Positions 11,446 to 24,724 of a DNA stretch of 64,000 nucleotides are shown piece by piece. Positions within the stretch are counted from its first letter, which is position 1. Every line of letters begins with the position of its first letter. Origin of the DNA: Biscogniauxia marginata (lineage: Eukaryota > Ascomycota > Sordariomycetes > Xylariales > Xylariaceae); assembly GCA_022695795.1 (NCBI GenBank), contig MU404154.1:90926-154925 (forward strand), written 5' to 3'. The notes beneath the pieces are model-generated. The model saw only the letters and a program-made list of their open reading frames with translations. It had not been told where the DNA came from and searched no databases. The translations under genes and the position numbers were made by a program.

Positions 11446-13638
11446 TTAGACATCAGTGCTTCCAGGGTCTAGGCTCGTAAATATCTTATGTACCCTTCTA
11501 CTGGCCGCCTGGCCAACCGTACGGTCTGTAAACGCGCCGTCCTTGTTTGCGCTCTTTCGACAGTCCTCCAGCGCTAGTGGCCCTTCTCGTTCGAGTCCTC
11601 GGACTAGCTCGGCCACAGTCCCGTACTTAGCCGCGATGCCATACGCAACGGGCGCCGTGACGCGGGTGATCTCCTGCAGCATGCGGACATATGTATCCTT
11701 AGCATCGTCGCCCGTGCGCACCTGTCCCGCCTCCATGCAGAAGCCCGCATCGGCGGACGCATCTCGAGCTTTCCGGTATGGGATCGTGCTGATGTGCTGA
11801 GTAAATACCGCGACCCACTGAGCCGTTTCGACAGGTGCATTAGTATGATGGATTAGAGCACCGTGGATGACTTGAAGAGACAACAATGCGTCTTCGATGC
11901 TGTCTTCGTCGATATACTCCTGATGTTGGGTATTGTTACGACGACGAGATTGGCTGGATGCCTGAACCAGATTGCCATTCTGGTCAAGGCTACGAACGGC
12001 TGATGCAAACTGCCGGTTAAGGGCATTGCGATTTTTCCGCATCCAAGTCACGAGTCCTTCAATGAGGTATACGATGGTAGTATTGGGAAAGTTTGTCTTC
12101 ATCTTTAAGACATGGGCTTCGAGGTCCTGGCCGTCTGAGCCGAGGGCGAGCTTAACGAACTCGGGCGCCTGGATGACAGCCATGATGTGATTCTCATCCT
12201 TAATACGCATAGGGACCGGTACCCAGTGGCCCAGCTCTTTGTTGAATGCAGAACTAACCTTCCGCCGCCACTTAATGACGTTCTCGACTCGACTATGCCA
12301 GGTCCCATGTTGAACATCCAAATCACCTAGAAGAGCGTCAATCTGAACCTTGATGCCCGGGCTGAGACTGTCTGGGATGTCTACAATCATTTCGGGTGTG
12401 GACACTTTCTTGTCGGTCCGTAGCTTATTGACTTCTGCTAAAGCCTTGTCTTTTTCCCTCGCGAGAGCTCGTTGTTCCTTGGCACGATCTTTTTCGGTCC
12501 GTCTGCGCTCTTTTTCGGCTTCACGAGCCGCAGCCTTTTCTTTCCTTTCTCGCTCCTTCTCCTCCCCTGACTTTGTAGTTTTCTTTCTAGGTTCCTTTGT
12601 CGGGTTAGACTTCGGGCGAGGAGATAGGCTGCAAGAACGCGTCTTAGAGGCGATATTGGTGAAGTCAATATCATCTAATTCGGGTAGATCTTCAGATTCT
12701 GACCCGGCAAGGCTGTCTACATACAGGGCTTCAGCAAGTTGCTTTCCTTTCTGTTGTGGTGATCGGGTGGGAAAAACATCATCGTCGGCTCCGATCTCTG
12801 GCATTGAGCTCGAAATCGGATCCCAGGCGGCGTTCTTCTTAGAAGCCTTCGGCCGGGTCCTCTCTGGCGAAGTCTCAAAGGGGTCACTAGACAAGTCCAT
12901 GAACGCTGAAGTCCTTGACGATTGTTTACTTGGATTGCACCCTCCGACGGAATTGGATGGTGGATTCGATAATTCTGCGGGCCAATTCCAGGTCGAAGAC
13001 TGCATATAGCTGTCACTCCTCTTTGGTGGACTACCAAATGGAATTTCCCGCGAGGACTTGGTCGATGCTAGATCGATCATCTGCTTCCCTGGTGGGCTTG
13101 CGAAAGGATCCGAGTGAATATCATCGCATGCTCTTCTTTTGCGTATGGCGAAACCACGATCGTTTGGGGAACTACTGTTCTCGATGGGGTCAGCAGTCGA
13201 ATTCCATCGTTGAATCCTGGCCGGCCCTATCGACTCGCGAGTCTTTCTGCTGACTACGGCGGAGCTGGTCCTCTTCAAGTCTTCGCGCATCCTACTGCGC
13301 ACTAAGCCGGGCGAGAGTCGAGGCCTCTTTGCTGTTAGGTCTCCTCGGACATCTCTGCTTGTATCGGCATCATCCGATAGAAAGAGGAAGTCGTCATCAT
13401 GTTGAAAACGATTGCCTGTGGTGCGCTTGAACCCGGGGCCTGTCTGGCTCACTGTTCGCGAAGCGGAAGCAGTTGCGGTGTTTCTGGGTCCGTCGATCGT
13501 CAAGTCGAAGATATCGTAGTCGAGGGCTCTTGATGGTTTAGGGAGGCCGGCTCGTTTCGGTGGTTTAGGAGACTTGGGAATAATGGGGCACGGCTCGGAT
13601 GGGCTTGAAGACAACAAACTGATTACTTGGGGCGGCAT
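11446..13638 (-). CDS. eme1: EME1/MMS4, Mus81-partner endonuclease subunit
   Basis: Non-catalytic partner of Mus81 in the structure-selective nuclease that cuts recombination intermediates and stalled forks in the nucleus. Single exon, 730 residues, ATG at 13638. The N-terminal ~340 residues are disordered, Ser/Pro-rich and basic. The first residues PPQVISLLSSSPSE match a SUMO-interacting motif (hydrophobic core plus Ser/acidic). A strongly charged Lys/Arg/Glu helix spans about 340-412. The C-terminal part (about 417-730) is the ERCC4-like and helix-hairpin-helix region: HWVPVPMRIKDENHIMAVI, TTIVYLIEGLVTWMRKNRN and AQWVAVFTQHISTIPYRK are typical of Eme1. The catalytic GDxnERKxxxD motif of Mus81 is absent, as expected for Eme1. 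Its length fits fungal orthologues. It is transcribed away from the 5.6-kb gene-poor stretch. Confidence 0.93.
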   Translation of the reverse strand: MPPQVISLLSSSPSEPCPIIPKSPKPPKRAGLPKPSRALDYDIFDLTIDGPRNTATASASRTVSQTGPGFKRTTGNRFQHDDDFLFLSDDADTSRDVRGDLTAKRPRLSPGLVRSRMREDLKRTSSAVVSRKTRESIGPARIQRWNSTADPIENSSSPNDRGFAIRKRRACDDIHSDPFASPPGKQMIDLASTKSSREIPFGSPPKRSDSYMQSSTWNWPAELSNPPSNSVGGCNPSKQSSRTSAFMDLSSDPFETSPERTRPKASKKNAAWDPISSSMPEIGADDDVFPTRSPQQKGKQLAEALYVDSLAGSESEDLPELDDIDFTNIASKTRSCSLSPRPKSNPTKEPRKKTTKSGEEKERERKEKAAAREAEKERRRTEKDRAKEQRALAREKDKALAEVNKLRTDKKVSTPEMIVDIPDSLSPGIKVQIDALLGDLDVQHGTWHSRVENVIKWRRKVSSAFNKELGHWVPVPMRIKDENHIMAVIQAPEFVKLALGSDGQDLEAHVLKMKTNFPNTTIVYLIEGLVTWMRKNRNALNRQFASAVRSLDQNGNLVQASSQSRRRNNTQHQEYIDEDSIEDALLSLQVIHGALIHHTNAPVETAQWVAVFTQHISTIPYRKARDASADAGFCMEAGQVRTGDDAKDTYVRMLQEITRVTAPVAYGIAAKYGTVAELVRGLEREGPLALEDCRKSANKDGAFTDRTVGQAASRRVHKIFTSLDPGSTDV

Positions 13639-16570
13639 TTCGAGACGAGGGTAGGTAGCATTTGGAGCTTGTGGTTATAAGGGAGCAAGGAGAATAAAGG
13701 CCCAAGAGTCAAGCCGATCAGAGAGCCATTTGATGTCATTGAAATTTTATTATTAGGTATTATTATTATTATTAATATATTTATTTTTGTGTTTACTGTT
13801 TGCTTAGCAACGCGCAACGCGGATCTCGGAGGGAGCGAGGGAAGCGCGACCTAAACGCGTAGCACGTGACTACACACTACTCTTCACGGTATTTCGTACG
13901 CTAATAAAGATAAGGTAATCAAATCTACTGTAGGTTCGTATCGATATCAATTGGTGGTAAGAGTGCAGGCACCTAATTTTTTATAAGCCGACTTCCAATT
14001 AACAGACTACAACGACTCGTTCTCCAACACCTAGGTACATATATGTATCAAGAATGCTTCAATTTTAGTCATGAGTCAAAAAATTGGGGTTTTCTTTCCA
14101 TGCCAGGGCCACCATGGTGCCTGTAAATCCCGGAATCTCCCGCAAGACCCGTGGGTTAAAAGTCTACGGTATGCAGATGGATGCGAGATCTCAATACCCT
14201 TATGTACTAAGGTGGGCAGATGTGAAGTACTACATATGTAGGTAATACTTGCGGATCAATGCACGAAACCGATGGACACGCATGTCACACATACTCCATA
14301 TGCACACATCTAGATATGGGACCTTCATCATCGCATGAGCCATGCTCCTTATATTTGTGACCTTTCTACCCCCCCTTGACAGCAGTCCTGCGTCTTGTCC
14401 GACAAATAACTAAATATATGCTTACTTAGTCCAATTAGGATAGGTAGTTTATATGCATGCTTAGGCCGCGGGTCAAATATCTCACTCCTGGAATATTCTG
14501 AAGAAAACTGGTAGGTTCGGCCAGAATGGAAGGCCTGGGGCTTCTAACGGCAAAAGCAACTCGAAGTGAAATGCCTGGCCGATCTGATTATGCACGTCGC
14601 CCGCTACAGTATACAACTAAGGTAAGAACAGGATGTTATATGCTCTTCTTCTTCCTAGTTCCCTCCCATCCCCATCTAGATCATAAATACCCTTTGTGAG
14701 ATCAACAGCTCGCTTGCCCGATTCGTCGTTCGTGCACCGGAGATTTATTGGCGGAAACGGGCGGAACTGGGACCCACGAGATTTGTGTATCTACCTATCG
14801 TATTGGCATATCTAAGTACATAGGTTTCTCCCTGTCTACGGTGGGAATCTCCTCATGAGAGAGAGGGATCATGGAGCATCACGTTTTATGCAAATGGGCT
14901 TATACGCCAAAAACCTGTTCCCTCTAGGTGATCTGCATGGAAACCCGAAGATACAGCATCGTCGGCCTTTGACCTCTCTATTACGAACGCCCAGTACCTA
15001 TTCTATCTGCATATTGCTCCTCAGCCCTACCTATCTCGATATCTACCTACTTATAGTGCTGTCGTGAGGTGGCCATATGGTTCTCACCCCCGGCACAGCC
15101 TGATGTCACAGGTTATGGGATACAAAAACTGGTAATCAAGGTCGTGGCACGTGGGCCCCGTTGCTCTCTTCCGCAGGGGTCTACTAATTAGTTCCGGGAG
15201 TAGATGTCACTTTAAGCAACCACCTGACACCAAGCAACATCAAGCTTGACAACTACTTTGAAAGATCCACCTATCTATGCGCACAAACTGGCCAGCAGGC
15301 ATACCAGGGACGAGAAGACCGATGGCATGATCTTCTTACCCGCCCGCTCGCCCCCCGGCTGATAGGTATCCACCGGATCTTTGGGTCTGGACTCGGCATA
15401 GTTAAAGGACATGAAACAAAGCTCCCTAATATCTATACATACTAATGTCACGCGTAATCTTGAATTTAGTATGGAATACGGCCGTACTTTGCAAACATAT
15501 ACCCAACTTATAGCCTTCATGTTGTACGATGTTTAAAATGTGCGGAACTTCGAGCTTTCATTACACCAGAGGGATATGGAGTCGGGATGTCTCTATAACT
15601 ACCGTATCTAGGTATTGACAAGGGAAGAATAGCTAGGCAATGTTCAACTTTCGAAACCTGTTTTCTTCATGTTGAAGCACCAACGACCGACAAGGATATT
15701 CATACCTTAGGGTAATATAATCGCTTTACCTGTCGGAAAATACTCCACAAATAGGGAGGAGGCAGGATAAACAGGATCGCATCTTCTAGGCCTCCGCGGT
15801 AGTTGGATGGATGGATCCAATGGAGGTTTGGAGCAAGTCCAACCTCTGGTCCGGTCCTTAGGGAATGGACAGGTTGTGAAGGGTTCCGCCTATGAACCTC
15901 GATTCTAAACACACCGGTTTGTGTCCCTAAAATGCTATGTGTTGCGCAATCCTACGACATAATGTAAAACCAGTTGGTATACTACCTTGAAAATAATATA
16001 GGTAGCATGTCAGGTGGCCTTAGCCTCTCCACGATGTTTTTTTCAACGAGAACCATCTTCCAGAGTGATGCGCTCACTAGAAAACCGTCCCACGAGCGTA
16101 TTCAACTGCCTACCTAGATGAGTAGTTAGAAATGGGACGGCCGGACGGCTGAGAAACAAATGATTTAGATACCGCGCATGATCGCGTAACGTTATAGCGA
16201 CAGGAGAAATAGGATTATCTTGATGATATTTTCTTATTAGTGCGCGCCGTTAGCATTGGGCTTAAATGATCGCCTCATCTAGTGTAGGCTTACACGAAGA
16301 GCTAGAGCCAGCATCTGATCTGGCTTCTTTTTATATGGGTTGGGGGTTCAGGCGAGCCGGGCCACCGGGGAAAGAAGCGAGACAACCAGTGCGTGCTTGA
16401 GGCAATCATGCAGGGACCGGTAGACGATCTCGTAAGAAAGACGGAGGCTGATCCGAACGGGTATCGGTACCAGAGTTGTAAGATGGAACGAACGGATGTG
16501 GTGGTATGACCAAATAGCTCACGGATTAAGTAGCGTCTTTGCAGCCTTTCTTTTATGGTTGGAACAAACG

Positions 16571-16598
16571 TGTATGTATGTATGTATGTATGTATGTA
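16571..16598. repeat. TATG microsatellite
   Basis: About seven tandem copies of a 4-bp unit (TATG/ATGT), read directly. Confidence 0.9.
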
Positions 16599-18255
16599 CC
16601 TAATGAAGGCAGGCTCCTCGCGCAAGCGAGAGGCTGGTGTTATTTTCGGTAACGTCCCCGAAGGATTGACATCTAAATATCAATCTATCATAACCGACGC
16701 AGAACATACCTACACATAGACGCGCAGCTAACGGGGAGCAAATCTAAGCTGGAAAGCTGGGACAGGACTCACCACAGGGTTTAAAAAAAGGAAATGAGGA
16801 AATGAGGCGCGATGGCACACAGCTCGATGCAGGACGGTGAAACAAATAGACTGACAAGGACAAGCGGTATTATTACCTAGAGGAGTGTTATTCTTGATCA
16901 TTTGCAGGATAAGATAATCCCTCCCCACGGAACTACACTACGTACAGGTAGGTATCGGCGGAGAGCCTTAACCTCTTTTAGGCATTGGCATTTATTTGCT
17001 ATTTATTCTTCTATACACCTTTGCCTTTGTACATTGTGCATAAGCATGTAGGTAGTAACAATGATGAGGTTTGACGAATGATCGATCGTGACGCAGGAGT
17101 TTGATGTCTCACCAGCCACCGGACCCCCTACGGGTATGTGATAAGTTGCGACAAGAAAGATTTCAAAGGGCCGTAACCACACCATCGGACTCTTCCTCTG
17201 TGGCAGTACCATACAGCACGTTGTGTGGTTGTGCAAGGGTGGGACGTGCCGGGGTTTCCATTGAAAGGATCTTCGCATGTGTTACCACTTCACTGCAATA
17301 GAGATCACTTATACAGGCAAGTATATACTACCTAACCTGATCCGAATTAGACGACATAGCTGTGTATAGGTATGCATAGGTATCTAAAGAGAGTAGATGA
17401 TAGTATATTCCGTACGTTTTGATGCTGACGATGTCCTTGCTAAATGTTAAAATTGCTATAAACTAGGTACCTATACATACATACATACATCGAGGAGTAG
17501 TAGGTTAGGTCGTAAATCACAAGTTCGTCACTCTCTACTATGTCTCTACCTATGGGTTTTCTCCAAGTGTGATGGATTGGCTGCAATTCCATTTTGGTGC
17601 CCCCTTACCGCTTGATGCATTCTATCGGATTGCACCCAGCCACGGCTCTTATACCCTTGCAAGCCCTTGATGTTTTGGTGATGTTCTGAGATTGTCAATT
17701 GCGTACTCACATATGTATGTGCCTAGGTACATATATAGATGGATGGCTACTACTGTAATGTTTATCAGTTCTCAGTTCTGGTCGTTTTTGTTTTATTCCA
17801 ATGAATGCACATCGTCCCTCTTGTTATCACCATCTAGGCAATCCCTTTTATATATGTACCTACCTACCTAGGTAGTTAAAGGGAAGTTTTAGTTGAGGCC
17901 CTTTGTTTCTTTTGTTTTTAAGGGACTACTTACTACCAAGACGCTAATAAAGACACCAGTGCGATCTCTTGTGTGCCTGGTTTGACGAGCTAGCCGCTTC
18001 TCGATTAGCGTGATGTACTAGAGGTGCAATTCTCGGACACCAATTACGGTTAGATGTACTTAGTAATTACCTATCATCGTTATTCAACTTTTTACGATCT
18101 AGAGAAATTTGATAGCTCAGTGTTAATAACTAGGTAGGTATGCTTTTAAATGTTAACTAAAAAAGGGCTATATAACTTATAGTTAATAGACTTGTTTACA
18201 CTCCCTTTCTTTTCTTTGTAATGATGAAAAAGGGGGAGGGGGGAGAGGGCGGGTA

Positions 18256-18267
18256 GGGGGGGGGGGG
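18256..18267. repeat. Poly-G run
   Basis: Twelve G in a row, preceded by several shorter G runs from 18230 on. The whole 18230-18267 stretch is a potential G-quadruplex former on the + strand. Confidence 0.85.
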
Positions 18268-19297
18268 ACATGCATCAATATATGCACGTAAGGTATACTC
18301 TGGATACATGTATAAGAAGAGTTTGTTTTATTCTAACCAGGCTCGGAATATTCTCTCTTGCCCTCCCGACGATTAGCGGCATGAAAATTACCTAACTTGA
18401 CGCGATGCATTAGGGCTTGACAAAAGATAGTTACCATAAGATGGATTTACATCACAGCAGCCGTTATGCTGGAAGTCCAGCGGGAGATCATTAGGGAACC
18501 AATCAGAGGACCAGGTGATCAGGGGCCAGGCTTGCATTTTAGCGGGTGCCGACGCTGCTGTGACCTAGCGCTAGCACTGCCAATCTGCTGGGCGGGGCGC
18601 CCTAAGATGCAGACTAAAGCAACGCGTGTGTGCGTGTTTAATTTGGGCTTAACCCATCTTGGACACACAGCGGCCTTTTTGGGACCCTTGCTGCCTCTTC
18701 TTACACCCCTGACTTTGGTGAAGTCTACCTCTTTCTGCCTGTCAAAACCAAAGTCACTATCGCGCACGTTCCTGGATAATAAACAAGCATTACCCCAAAT
18801 TTTCATCCAGCTGGCCCCCCCTTAAGCCCTTTTTTCCCCCCTTCCTTTTGGTTCTGGTTCTGCGCGACAAACCCACGATGAACTGAACCGACCCGGGCCT
18901 GTCTCTGCCACACTTGCGATAGCTTTGCGACATATGACGCCCTCGTCTTGAGCAGCCTTTCCAGGTTGAAGGGTTGGCTGATCTACCTTTACCTACCTGA
19001 ATACTTTTGTATGCGACAGGCTTCCCCGTTTTGGCTTGGTTCAGTCCGATCAACCGTGTGGTTGGGTTTTTTCTTTTCTTCTTCGGCTTCTCACGTCTCG
19101 TCTGGTGGTTCACATTCCTTAGCCGCCAAACTGACAACCGACCTTGGGTGAATTCTTGAAGCCCGCCGCTCTCTTTTTTATACTGACGTTCCAGTCCTCC
19201 CCGTCCGTTGCCTTCCGACGTTGCCGCGCCAATTACCAATTGCCAGATACTTGTCTTTGGGCCTTGTTTCCAGCAATTCCTTTCCCGCACTGCCATC

Positions 19298-22200
19298 ATG
19301 GCAACATCACCACCTGGTTCTCCTAGTACGCTACCCCCGCGTCCTGTAAGCGCCATGGTCAAGCCTACGTCTAGAAGTAATAGCCGTATGAGCATGACTA
19401 GTAAGGCCGGCGGCGGCAGCAGAGCCTCTGACGAAGATGGAGGCCGAACTGCAGTGCGAGTTGGTAAGTGATTGGTGCCCATCCCAAGTCCCTCCGCCAT
19501 TGGCGATCATGCGTCGCAAGGCTAATCATCACTCCATTCGCTGTAGCCGTGCGTGTGCGCCCGCCGCTGAAGCCTACCGACCCCGGCTACGAGCTCATAC
19601 CCCAGAGATTTCAGAGATCCATGGTTCAGACAACATCAGATACTACTATCGCCATCGATGCGCCACAGGGGAAGAAGCTCTTTGTGTTCGATCGCGTCTT
19701 CAGCTCCGATGTTATGCAGGATGGCATCTGGGACTACCTTCATGATAGTGTTAATGCGTTTCTACAAGGCTACAATGTTTCTCTGCTTGCCTACGGCCAA
19801 TCTGGCGCAGGCAAGTCGTATACAATGGGCACTTCGGGCCCTTCGGAGCAGGGAGACTTAGATGCAATGGGTATGTCACAACCTGCTCCCTGAACACGAA
19901 CCTGTCCGAACTGTAGTCCTTGATCATCTGGAAAATAGGTTGTTAACTGAATCGTTCTGTGCACAGGTGTCATCCCACGGGCGGCGGCCGCGTTGTTCGA
20001 GAAGCTTGATGGGCAACCCCGGAATTCAAATCGCAACTCGATGTCCCAGTTGAGAATTCCGGCTCGATACTCGATGCAATCCCCTACCCCGAAAAGTGAG
20101 AAGAACTGGCAAATGAGAGCAACGTACGTGGAGATCTACAACGAGCAGCTACGCGATCTGCTTCTTCCGGATAGCGTCCAGCCGCACGAGCGGAGCAGTG
20201 TCACCATCCGCGAAGACCAAAAGGGAAACATTCTCCTCACTGGCCTCCGGCAGATTGACATCAACTCGGTAGATGATTTGATGAATGCTTTAAACTTCGG
20301 CTCGACAATTCGACAGACGGATGCGACAGCCATAAATGCCAAGTCATCGCGTTCCCATGCTGTCTTCAGCTTGAATCTTATACAGCGCAAGAGCAAGTCC
20401 CCACCGGCGCAGGGCCCAGAGAAACGCTATTCCGTACCCCTGGAAGCTATGACTGGCAGCACCGCTGAGAGCTGGGTTACCACTGATAGCAAACTCCATT
20501 TTGTTGATTTGGCTGGTAGCGAACGACTGAAGAACACGGGTGCGCAGGGAGAGCGGGCCAGGGAAGGCATTTCAATCAATGCCGGTCTGGCCGCCCTCGG
20601 CAAGGTTATCTCCCAGCTCTCGTCTCGCCAGGCTGGAGCTCATGTTTCTTACCGAGACTCGAAGTTGACTCGACTGCTCCAGGATTCACTAGGCGGCAAC
20701 GCTATTACTTATATGATTGCCTGTGTGACCCCGGCAGAATTCCATCTGAGCGAGACGCTGAATACTGTTCAATATGCGCAGAGGGCACGAGCAATTCAGA
20801 GCAAACCGAGAATTCAACAGGTGGAGGAGGGTGATAAGCAGGCAATCATTGAACGGCTGAAGGCTGAAGTGGCTTTTCTACGCGAACAAATCCGGAGTGC
20901 CGAGCGTGGTGGAGGGGAGAGGCGCAATGTTGTGGCCAGCGAGAGGTCCGAGCGGCAGAACGAGCGCGAGACAGAACTACAAAATCAGTTGCTAGACGCA
21001 CAGGAAAATTACACTACCCTCAGCCAGCGACATGCAAAGCTTATTGCAGAGATGCTTAAGGCTCGGGATGCCGAGGCTGCCGGAAACCAAGCCCTTGACG
21101 AAACTCTAGACGACACTGCTACTGAGCGATTAAATCGGTCCAACTCTTTTGCTCAGGCCGTAGAACAGGTGGTCTTGGAGTATGAAAAGACCATCCAGAC
21201 GTTGGAGCAGTCTCTCTCTAGTACCCGCACCACGCTGTCCAATACCGAAACGAACCTGCTGGAGAAGGAAACGAAATGTGCCTATATTGAAACGATCAAT
21301 ACCCAACTTCAAGCGCGTCTTCATAAGCTGATGGATCGCGAGGCTAATACCGAGAGCTACCTTCATGACTTGGAAGCCAAGCTTGATGGACAGACATCGG
21401 GCGAGGAGAAGAATGCCACTATCATCCTTGAGCTACGAAAGGAAATCTCAAGGATACGGGACAACGAAGCTGCCTGCGAAGATTACATCTCGACCCTCGA
21501 AGAACGGCTGGCAGAAGCTGATCAGGACCAAGAGTTGATGCAACGAGAAATCGACCGCCTCGAACAAGTCATCGAACGTCAGCGAAGCCTCGGAAAGCTT
21601 GACAATTTATTGCACGAGTTAGATCACATCCGCGAGGACGGCAAGCAACCCGAAGGAGATTCCGAGCCGGGCAGCAGTGTTGGGCACCGCCGTACCTTCT
21701 CTGAGCGATCCAGCAAGAGTCATGGTAGCCGTCCGAGCCTAGGTCTTAGGGAAGTTCTCCCAGAGGTTGCTGAGGGTGCTGAGGAGGATAATAATGAGCA
21801 AGAATCTTCTGAGGTGACCGCAGAAGAACCCGAGACGTCTTCAAAGCACAGTGGCCCGGAGAATATGAAAGAGGAATCCGATACCGCCGTTTATCCTCAG
21901 AGTCCGGCACAGAACCAATTTGTCAATGACAAACTCGAGAACGTGACTCAGGAGCTAGTAGACCTACGAGTTGAGCATGAGGCCACCCTTAACGAATATG
22001 AACAGCTTCATAGCAGATACGAGGATGCCATGCGAGCTCTGTCCGAGCTGCAAGATAGGATTGATGAGGCGCGACAGCCCGCAAGACAGAGGGACTCCTT
22101 GTTGTCAGTCACTTCCCCAACGCAAACTAGGCCGCCTTCTTTTTTATCCGATACGAAGTCCCACGACATCAAAGATGGGACTCGCTTATCCTCGCGATCG

Positions 22201-24724
22201 CTCTCCTCGGAGTTATCTTCAGCTTTGGAATCCCCTACTACTACGGATACTATTGATACCGAAGCGACCGAGGCTCTTAGGCCCTCCGAGTCCAGCGAAA
22301 CTCTTACCGCAGAACCCTCGACTTTCCATGAGACGCTGGCCGCCGAGCTGGCTCATCTGAAGTCTCTAGCTGCTGAAAAGGAAGCAGCCGAGAAGGAACT
22401 TGCAGACAGGTATGCTCAGCTCGAGGAGAAGCATCACGAAACTTTGGACATAGTCGAAGAACTCAAGACGGAGATTGCAAAGGCGAAACACGCTGAACCT
22501 CCTTCCCCGCGTACTGGAACTCCTGTAATCCGCAGGAAGTCAAGTCAGAATGTTATGATCATCGACCGGGCGCACCGATCCTTTGCCGCACTTCGAAATA
22601 TTGCCGCGGATAACTTCGAACAGCACCCCGATGTTATGCAAGGCTTTGAGCTAAACCTGAATGCGGCCATGCATGAGCTACACGCTAGGTCGGAGCGTAT
22701 TCAGGAGCTCGAGGCGGATGTTGCTAATGCTAGGAAGGAAATGGAAACTAAAATGACCATCATAACAGGTTTAACCCGCGAGCGATCGAGCTTGAAGTCC
22801 AGCCCTATGGACATATCAGTGGTGTCTCAAATGAAGGCCCAATTAGAGCACAACGAGCAGCAGCTCAGGGAGATGCAAGAAGTTTACGCCGCCCGGGAAA
22901 GGGAACTTCTAGCCGAGCTGGAGGCTCTACGTATATCTGTCAACGAGGCAGCTGAGGCTAAATCAACGACAAACCAGCAGACCCAGGGTACTAGCGAGCA
23001 AGACGAACTCCGTGCCGCCCACGAGAAGAAGATTGCCGAGCTCGAGTCGGAGCTTTCCGGCTGGGAAGGGAAACATCAGTCTGCTTTGGAATCCATGCAG
23101 AGTATGGAACAGCAGATGAAGCAGACAATCCAGGAACTAGAAGCTCAGGTCATCGCTATCAATGCCAAATTTGGCGAGGCTCAAGACAAGGAGGCGAAAA
23201 CCGGCGATGAGGCTAAGGAGGCAGAAACCAAGCACCAGACTTTAGTTACTTCACTTCGCGACGAAATTAACGAGTACAAGGCTATCATCGACAACAACGC
23301 CACCAAGGTCGCTGAGCTCGAGCTGGCGCATTCTGCCATGAAATCGCAGCTTGAAGAGGCATGCCAGGAACGAGACCTCGCGTCGGCCGAGTCTAGCCGT
23401 CACAGGGAATTAATCGGTCAGCTAGAAATGCATATTGCCGAACATGAGAAGGCTCTTAGGGCTCACGAAAAGAAACTAGAAGAGCTCCAAACTAGCCATG
23501 CCGCTGAGATTGAAAGAGTCAGAGCTAGCTCTAAGCATGATTACGACTCGCAGCTGAATATACTCATGACGGAGCACGCGGAGAATATAAAACTGCTGGA
23601 AAGCGACGCGGCAGAGGCTCGTGAAGAGCTTATGAGGATTGCTACTCGGGTCGCCTTTGCATACGGACTTGATGCGAGTGTTGAAAAGATTTCTGAGCGT
23701 ATCGAGGACCTGATTGCAGACCAGAAGACTCTAGCTACTGAACAGCAGAGAAGGACAGAGCTTGAAGGTCACATCGACGAGCTCTCAACCATTAACAACA
23801 CTATCATGCGCGATCTTGAGGCCGCCAAGTCCTCGTTGAACGACCTGCTCAGAGACGGCGACAACGTGAAGACCCCATATCCTTCTGTTTCGGAGCAGAT
23901 CTCGGTCGTCAGGAAGAAGATGGCAGATCTGGAGAATAAGAATAAGAAGCACTCCAGACTAGTAGAAGAACTTGAAGACCAACTGCAGACCAACTACGAC
24001 CACGCCCAAATAACCAGCAACCGCTTATCTACCCTGCAGACAGAGCGCAATGCGCAGTTGGAGGAGGCTAATGCTGCAAAGGCTCAGGCACAAGCTGAAC
24101 TAGAGGCTATACGGGAAGAAATGGCTGCCCTACAGGTAAAGTTTTGCCACTCGCCTACATGCTATAAACTCAAGATATCACTAACGATCTTTTTAGGCTC
24201 GTATGGAAGAGGCAAATGATGCACCCAAGCGAAACAACTCGGTTGTGCGCAAGACGTCTTCAGTTGTTTCACTGCCGTCTCCACCACCGGCTATCCCCCT
24301 TCCTCCTCTCCCAAGCGGAGGAACTACCTCACCCACGAGCAACCGGCCGCCTAGCAATGATCTTGCATTGGCTCAGATCCGCGAGGACCAGGAAGCACGC
24401 ATTCGCAGCATTGAGAGGCATCTTGATGCAGAGAGACAACTCACTGCGACTCTGGAAGAGGCCCTTACCGACCTTGAGCGTCAATCTAAACAGGTCAAGG
24501 CTGATTGTGATGCCTGGAAGAAGCGGGCACAAGAGTTGGAGGTTGAGATTAAGGAGCTCAAGGCCAAGCCACAGCAAGATTCGAGATGGCGTGATAGTCT
24601 CAACCAGATTGAAGAAGAGCGCAAGAAGCGACAGGATGCTGAAAGGGCTCATATCCATCTCCAAGAGCGTATGAACGCCATCAACAACAAGAAGAAGAAG
24701 AAGGGCAGCCTCAACTGCTTCTAG
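19298..24724 (+). CDS. Kinesin-4-like plus-end motor with long coiled coil
   Basis: Microtubule motor. Exons are 19298-19463, 19547-19870, 19967-24135 and 24197-24724; all introns are GT-AG (donors GTAAGT, GTATGT, GTAAAG) and phases join cleanly into 1,728 residues. The N-terminal motor spans about 53-442: P-loop GQSGAGKS (139-146), switch I NAKSSRSH (287-294), switch II DLAGSE (344-349), and the neck region NTVQYAQRARAIQ (about 430-441). A very long Glu/Gln/Leu-rich coiled coil follows to about 1540. Next is a Ser/Pro-rich linker with a polyproline patch (IPLPPLPSGG), a second coiled coil and a Lys-rich end (NKKKKKGSLNCF). An N-terminal motor, the GVIPRA motif after loop 2 and the neck-like sequence fit the kinesin-4 (KIF4/KIF21) type; the subfamily is inferred. 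The ATG was chosen because it directly opens the Ser/Pro-rich leader found before fungal motors. Confidence 0.92.

Larger units (their letters stand above)
13639..18465. other. Long gene-poor stretch with TAGGTA-type motifs
   Basis: About 4.8 kb without recognisable genes on either strand. It holds many copies of short words of the TACCTAGGTA / TAGGTAGG type (for example 17855-17876), a TATG microsatellite (16571-16598), a CATA run near 17475, and a G12 run (18256-18267). Open frames at 14855-15067, 16302-16625 and 17003-17278 are not protein-like. No tRNA or 5S rRNA was found by eye. Confidence 0.5.

Noticed and set aside
12350..13009. Forward open frame of 219 codons inside EME1
   Set aside because: Ser/Phe-rich mirror of the Lys/Arg/Glu-rich EME1 region; shadow frame.
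16302..16625. Reverse open frame of 107 codons
   Set aside because: Runs through the TATG microsatellite (repeating YIHT) and has no protein character.
18790..19500. Reverse open frame of 236 codons over the kinesin start
   Set aside because: Antisense to kinesin exon 1 and its leader; low-complexity composition, shadow of the real gene.
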